Below, piece by piece: positions 41,868-46,025 of a stretch of DNA of 46,025 nt (positions are counted from its first letter, which is position 1; every line of letters begins with the position of its first letter). A program made the translations under genes and the position numbers. The notes under the pieces were generated by a model. The model was not told the origin of the DNA, ran no database searches, and saw only the letters and a program-made list of their open reading frames with translations. The stretch comes from JADKIH01 sp043747595 (lineage in GTDB: Bacteria; Bacteroidota; Bacteroidia; AKYH767-A; 2013-40CM-41-45), in NCBI GenBank assembly GCA_043747595.1, contig JAYTOX010000091.1, forward strand, positions 1 through 46,025, written 5' to 3'.

Positions 41868-42935
41868 ATGAGTAATCAGGAAACAGAAGGAAGAATAAAA
41901 GTTGGAATCACTTGTGGTGACATAAACGGAATTGGCTTGGAGGTAATTATCAAAACCTTTTTTGACAATCGCATGCATCAAATTTGCACTCCGGTAATTT
42001 ATGCGAGTAATAAAATAGTTTCTGCTCATAGAAAACATTTGAACCTTCTCGATTTTCAATACACAACGATTAAAAATAGCAACGAAATTATTCTACGCAA
42101 AACAAACGTTGTAAATTGTTGGGAAGAAGATGTTGCTATTGAATATGGGCAAGCTACTGAAAATGCGGGGAAGTATGCATTGCAATCGATTCAACATGCA
42201 GTTGCCGATCTAAAAGAGAAAAAGATAGATGTTTTAATTACTGCCCCTATTAATAAGAACACAATTCAGTCTGATCAGTTTCGTTTCAACGGTCACACAG
42301 AATTTTTAGCTGAAGCATTTAATACGAAAGATTATTTAATGTTTTTAGTTAGCGACCATCTTAAGGTAGCTGTTGTATCGGGACATATTCCTGTGAAAGA
42401 AGTAGCGGCAGGACTTTCAATCGAAAAAATTGCGAGTAAAATTACGATGATCCACAAAACACTGAAGAGAGATTTCGGAATTCGTAAGCCAAAGATAGCA
42501 GTACTTGGACTTAACCCACATGCCGGCGACGATGGACTGATTGGAAAAGAAGAGTTAGAAATTATTATTCCGGCAGTAAAAAAATGTTTCGACGAAGGAG
42601 TATTTGTTTATGGACCATATAGTGCAGACGGATTTTTCGGAGCAGGAACACACAGTAAGTTCGATGCTGTTTTGGCAATGTATCACGATCAAGGATTGGT
42701 ACCTTTCAAAACATTAAGTTTTTCTACCGGAGTGAATTTTACTGCCGGTCTACCAATTGTAAGAACATCGCCCGATCACGGAACAGCTTATGACATCGCA
42801 GGAAAAGGAGTTGCCGACGAAGAGTCGTTCCGTCAAGCAATTTATACAGCGATAGATATTCTTGCCAAAAGAGAAGAATATGACGAAATCAATGCAAACC
42901 CATTGGCGTTCTCTAAACAGACATCGGATAGATAG
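41868..42935 (+). CDS. pdxA: 4-hydroxythreonine-4-phosphate dehydrogenase
   Basis: 355 residues. PdxA oxidises 4-phosphohydroxy-L-threonine in the DXP-dependent pyridoxal phosphate pathway. 'TCGDINGIGLEVI' opens the protein, 'NGHTEFLAEAF' (141-151) binds substrate, and the metal ligands His173 ('SGHIPV'), His218 ('NPHAGDDG') and His273 ('YHDQGLVPFK') have the same 45 and 55 residue spacing as in E. coli PdxA. Directly after the TAG stop (42933-42935) the DNA turns into a heptad tract. Confidence 0.95.
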   Translation: MSNQETEGRIKVGITCGDINGIGLEVIIKTFFDNRMHQICTPVIYASNKIVSAHRKHLNLLDFQYTTIKNSNEIILRKTNVVNCWEEDVAIEYGQATENAGKYALQSIQHAVADLKEKKIDVLITAPINKNTIQSDQFRFNGHTEFLAEAFNTKDYLMFLVSDHLKVAVVSGHIPVKEVAAGLSIEKIASKITMIHKTLKRDFGIRKPKIAVLGLNPHAGDDGLIGKEELEIIIPAVKKCFDEGVFVYGPYSADGFFGAGTHSKFDAVLAMYHDQGLVPFKTLSFSTGVNFTAGLPIVRTSPDHGTAYDIAGKGVADEESFRQAIYTAIDILAKREEYDEINANPLAFSKQTSDR

Positions 42936-42947
42936 AATAATAATTAA

Positions 42948-43080
42948 TAATGATTGATGAATAATGAATAATGATTGATGATTAATGATTAATGATTGAT
43001 TAATAATGAATAATGAATAATGATTGATGGTTAATGATTGATGAATAATGATTAACGAATATTGATTATTGAAAAATGAA
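42948..43080. repeat. Heptanucleotide tract of TAATGAT/TGATGAA words
   Basis: Nineteen words of 7 bp follow one another with no phase shift. Nearly all follow T(A/G)ATGA(A/T), for example TAATGAT, TGATGAA and TAATGAA. The bases from the pdxA stop to 42947 look like a decayed start of the same tract. The vocabulary differs from the G-initial tracts elsewhere but the period is the same. Confidence 0.9.
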
Positions 43081-43122
43081 TGCTTCATAATTCATCCTTC
43101 TTATTTTTTTACTTAATATTTA

Positions 43123-43171
43123 CTAATTTCTACCTACTAATTTCTACTTACTAATTACTACTCACTACTCA
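43123..43171. repeat. Heptanucleotide tract of CTAnTnn words
   Basis: Seven consecutive 7-bp words all begin with CTA (CTAATTT, CTACCTA, CTACTTA, CTACTCA and others); two weaker words precede them from 43109. It ends 7 bp before the start codon of the esterase-like gene at 43179, so it makes up the region where its promoter or leader should be. Confidence 0.85.
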
Positions 43172-43178
43172 CTTAAAA

Positions 43179-44405
43179 ATGAAAAAACTCTACACTTTAT
43201 TGACGTTACTGTTCGCTTCGGGATTAATGAACGCACAGAGCACCAATTGCTTCTCAGGAAGATTCGATACTGAAGTTTTTGCTTCTTACGACCTTACCAG
43301 CAATGTAACCTATGGCGCTAATGCCGATTACAACGGAACCAATACTGTTTTGACAATGGACATTTATCAGCCTCATGCCGATACAATGGTACAACGTCCG
43401 CTAATCATTTGGGTGCATGGTGGTAGTTTTCTAAGCGGAACAAAAAATGATTTAGATGTTGCTACGCTTTGCCAACATTTTGCAAAACGAGGTTATGTTT
43501 GTGCCTCTATAAATTATCGATTAGGTATCAGTTTCCCATACAATCAAGCGAATGCAACAAAAGCTGTTTATAGATCGGTACAAGATTTAAAAGCAGCTAT
43601 TCGTTATTTCAGACAAGATGCAGCAACAACAAATTCATATACAATCGACCCAACAATTATATATGCTGGCGGTAGTTCTGCCGGTGCATTCGCATGTTTA
43701 CATCTTGCATACATGGACACTTATTCAGAACTTCCTACAACTATTGACACTACAGCGCTTGGAAACCTGGAAGGCAATAGTGGAAACTCGGGCTACTCTT
43801 CTACTGTTAATGCTGTAGTTGATCTTTGCGGCGCTCTCGGAAATAAAACCTGGATGCATTCTACTGATATACCTTTTTGTGCCATGCATGGCGATCACGA
43901 CAACACGGTTCCATACGCAACTGATGTGATAAAACTTCTCGGGTTTCCAATTATGACTGTTGATGGAAGTTATTCGTTGGCTCATTATGCAGATTCTATC
44001 GGTCTATACAATCAGTTGTATACGTTCTTCGGATCTGATCATGTTCCGTATTATTCCAACGCAAGCTATATGGATACTACAATTCGCTTTGTAAGTAATT
44101 TCCTGTATCGTCAATTAGGTTGTACTCCTGCTGATCCGAATCCGCTCCCAAATACATTTAATACAACGAACGCTGTTAGTGAATTGGCTACAGAAAATTA
44201 CGTATATCCAAATCCAACTACCGGAGTAATAAAAGTAAAGACACACAAAAACTTTACTACTCTTAGTGTAACTGACCTTCAAGGTAGAATTGTTCTCAGT
44301 AAAAAAGCAGAAACAAATGAAACAGAACTTAACCTTACTGATTTAAAAGGAATTTATATTTTATTAGGCGATAAAAAAGTAATTGGAAAAATTGTTGTGA
44401 ATTAA
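43179..44405 (+). CDS. Secreted alpha/beta-hydrolase (carboxylesterase-like) with T9SS type A domain
   Basis: 408 residues. The signal peptide ends at 'GLMNAQ' (15-20). The esterase fold shows the oxyanion motif 'HGGSF' (80-84) and the nucleophile elbow 'GGSSAG' with Ser167 (164-169). A likely acid is in 'HGDHDNTVPY' (about 231-240) and a likely base His in 'FGSDHVPYY'. The C-terminal T9SS type A domain starts at 'VYPNPTTGVIKV' (about 345). The enzyme should act on or outside the cell on ester substrates. A related but altered protein is encoded convergently at 44492. Confidence 0.88.
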   Translation: MKKLYTLLTLLFASGLMNAQSTNCFSGRFDTEVFASYDLTSNVTYGANADYNGTNTVLTMDIYQPHADTMVQRPLIIWVHGGSFLSGTKNDLDVATLCQHFAKRGYVCASINYRLGISFPYNQANATKAVYRSVQDLKAAIRYFRQDAATTNSYTIDPTIIYAGGSSAGAFACLHLAYMDTYSELPTTIDTTALGNLEGNSGNSGYSSTVNAVVDLCGALGNKTWMHSTDIPFCAMHGDHDNTVPYATDVIKLLGFPIMTVDGSYSLAHYADSIGLYNQLYTFFGSDHVPYYSNASYMDTTIRFVSNFLYRQLGCTPADPNPLPNTFNTTNAVSELATENYVYPNPTTGVIKVKTHKNFTTLSVTDLQGRIVLSKKAETNETELNLTDLKGIYILLGDKKVIGKIVVN

Positions 44406-44438
44406 ACAAACGATAATTAACCGAAAATTATTATTGCA

Positions 44439-44473
44439 AAAAAAAGACCGGAGAAATTCTCCGGTCTTTTTTT
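44439..44473. terminator. Bidirectional intrinsic terminator
   Basis: The stem GACCGGAG/CTCCGGTC is extended by seven A-T pairs (44439-44453 with 44459-44473) around a 5-nt loop. It lies between the two convergent hydrolase genes and has A- and T-runs on each side. Confidence 0.9.
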
Positions 44474-44491
44474 ATATGAACAAATTTGAGA

Positions 44492-46025
44492 TTACTGTAA
44501 CGTAACTCTTTTGCTTGTTACTCCTTTGTCTGTAGTAATTCGAACAATGTATATTCCATTACTTAAACTTCCTCTATTAAATGTAGAAGTTGATCCGGAA
44601 AGACTTTCTTTCTTCCAAATTGATCTTCCTGTAATATCAAATAACTCTACTGAAGAAATATTCAAATTAATTCCATCAGCAGAAATTGTAAATTGAGAAG
44701 TTGCCGGATTTGGATAAACTGAAATCACTTTGTTAAGTGTTGTTTCATTAATTCCATCAGGTAAACCTAAACAATAAACAATACGAGGGTTTACATAATT
44801 CTGAATTGTATCGATGTATGCTAATGCTTTTGTTTTAGACATATCAGGATTCGTTCCTAAACCATTCATATAAGCTTGTGTTCCTGCAGAAGCAGACAAA
44901 CCTATCGCTTGTGCATAAACTGTTAAAGAAGTTGAATCGTACCATTCCCAAGGACCAGCTTCTCCTGGAGCGAAAGGAGGTGTAGGGCGAAGGAATGGGA
45001 ATAATCCATCTTCTCCACCGTTGATTGCATTTGCTGCTAATGTATATGAATCTGTGAAACCGGCAGAATTGAAACAAGCATTATTTCCTATGGCATTTGA
45101 TTTTGTAATTACTGTTCGGCTTCCGCTTACATCAACAACAAATTGTGGTGGCGATGTTGGAACATAAACCGGTCCATCGCCATAAGGAGCAAATGGATCG
45201 TTCGTAACATGGAAAGCTACCATTGGTGCATCCCCTGCTTCTAACCAAGAACTATCACCTAAAGCGCCGCCCATATTAAAAACAAAATTAATATGATTGC
45301 TATAACCTACGTGATTGTTCGGATTGTTCAACGCTGCATTTCCGCCATAACCATCGTAATCACCAAGTAATGCCGGATTCACAAATGGCGCACCAATCTG
45401 AAAACCATAGGTTGCATTAGTAGTAGTTGACAAGAATTTATTCAATTGAATTTCCTGTGGCTTATCTAATGTTGCATAGGCCATGGCGATATAGCCACCT
45501 GTTCCTTGTCCACCTAAAATAATACTATTCGTATCTACACCGAAATTATTACCACCAATAGCAGCATTTTCATAGAAATAACGAACGCAAACTTTTGCAT
45601 CTTGAAGAGCACGGTAAACTGCTTGCAAAAGTGTTCCAGTTCTAACATCTTGATCGGGCGATGTTGGCACCCAACCTTGACGATAAGTTGCACTTGCAAC
45701 AACATAACCACGGCGAGCAAATTGCTTACACATTTCTACTGTCGCAGAATCTGTTTTTCCACCTGTCGGATTTTGATTGGCAACAGCAGGAATAAAACTT
45801 CCAGTGTGTAGATAAATAATTAACGGGCGCATTGGTTGAAGATCTCCTACCGGTTGGTAGATATCCATTTTCAAATCTTGTGGTGTAGGTGTTCCTGTAG
45901 GAAAAATTGTAATGTTATTTCCGTAAACCACATTCGAAGTTACTGTAACGTCAGCAAAAACTTCGGAGAGATAACGTTGGGCGTTCATAGTTTGCGATGC
46001 AACTAGAGCAACTCCCAACAATGAT
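44492..46025 (-). CDS. Secreted pseudo-hydrolase with T9SS type A domain (5' end outside the window)
   Basis: The frame is open to the window edge; 510 residues are visible and only part of the signal peptide ('LVASQTMNAQ') is missing its start. The protein is colinear with the hydrolase at 43179 ('DIYQPVGD..PMRPLIIYLHTGSF', 'RRGYVVASATYRQG', 'AVYRALQDAKVCVRYF'), but the nucleophile elbow GGSSAG is GGQGTG, with Gly in place of the catalytic Ser, and the oxyanion HGGS is HTGS. No counterpart of the catalytic His segment is seen. A T9SS type A domain ('SVYPNPATSQFTIS' onward) closes the protein. It may bind rather than cleave its ligand. Confidence 0.85.
   Translation of the reverse strand, partial: SLLGVALVASQTMNAQRYLSEVFADVTVTSNVVYGNNITIFPTGTPTPQDLKMDIYQPVGDLQPMRPLIIYLHTGSFIPAVANQNPTGGKTDSATVEMCKQFARRGYVVASATYRQGWVPTSPDQDVRTGTLLQAVYRALQDAKVCVRYFYENAAIGGNNFGVDTNSIILGGQGTGGYIAMAYATLDKPQEIQLNKFLSTTTNATYGFQIGAPFVNPALLGDYDGYGGNAALNNPNNHVGYSNHINFVFNMGGALGDSSWLEAGDAPMVAFHVTNDPFAPYGDGPVYVPTSPPQFVVDVSGSRTVITKSNAIGNNACFNSAGFTDSYTLAANAINGGEDGLFPFLRPTPPFAPGEAGPWEWYDSTSLTVYAQAIGLSASAGTQAYMNGLGTNPDMSKTKALAYIDTIQNYVNPRIVYCLGLPDGINETTLNKVISVYPNPATSQFTISADGINLNISSVELFDITGRSIWKKESLSGSTSTFNRGSLSNGIYIVRITTDKGVTSKRVTLQ

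Overview
The window looks like a chromosomal segment of a low-GC member of the Bacteroidota. Three things point there. Several secreted proteins end in type IX secretion (T9SS) sorting domains, four of type A and one of type B (gliding-motility-associated). Several genes are preceded by the Bacteroidota -7 promoter element TAnnTTTG rather than by a Shine-Dalgarno sequence. The gene families are also typical: a short NuoG, an ECF sigma/anti-sigma/GIN-domain set, and MqnC of the futalosine menaquinone route. I cannot name a genus.

Layout. 1-2.4 kb: two tandem, decaying KilA-N genes and an empty stretch. 2.4-5 kb: a Fic-family enzyme, a palindromic element, an orphan gene and a long heptad-repeat tract. 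5-8.9 kb: DNA polymerase IV and a divergent LexA/CI-like self-cleaving repressor that share a palindrome, then a DinB-superfamily protein and a TetA-like MFS pump. 9-11 kb: an ArsR regulator with a T9SS-exported multicopper oxidase. 11.2-20 kb: a complex I operon, nuoA to nuoK, with a 0.6 kb element carrying a four-helix-bundle gene between nuoF and nuoG; nuoL, nuoM and nuoN are not here. 20.5-25.2 kb: a TetR-controlled TolC/EmrA/EmrB-type efflux operon. 25.2-28.4 kb: ECF sigma factor, anti-sigma factor and a GIN-domain outer-membrane protein. 28.7-32 kb: L-serine ammonia-lyase and LepA. 32-34.9 kb: a repeat-rich zone with a truncated T9SS gene, a beta-barrel protein and a GxxExxY protein. 34.9-42.9 kb: metF, riboflavin synthase, a large T9SS type B adhesin-like protein, mqnC, pepA and pdxA. 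43.2-46 kb: two convergent, related secreted alpha/beta-hydrolases, one of which has lost its catalytic serine.

The main unexplained signal is in the intergenic DNA. At least seven tracts are built from degenerate 7-bp words laid end to end in strict phase, for example a G at every seventh base for 16 consecutive words at 32084-32195. Inverted heptad tracts bracket the four-helix-bundle gene inside the nuo operon. Others lie next to CTGCGG-type palindromes and a GxxExxY gene. Four-helix-bundle proteins of this family are known from intervening sequences of bacterial 23S rRNA, whose ends also pair, so the nuo insertion may be an equivalent element sitting in an mRNA. This is inference; the repeats themselves can be read directly.
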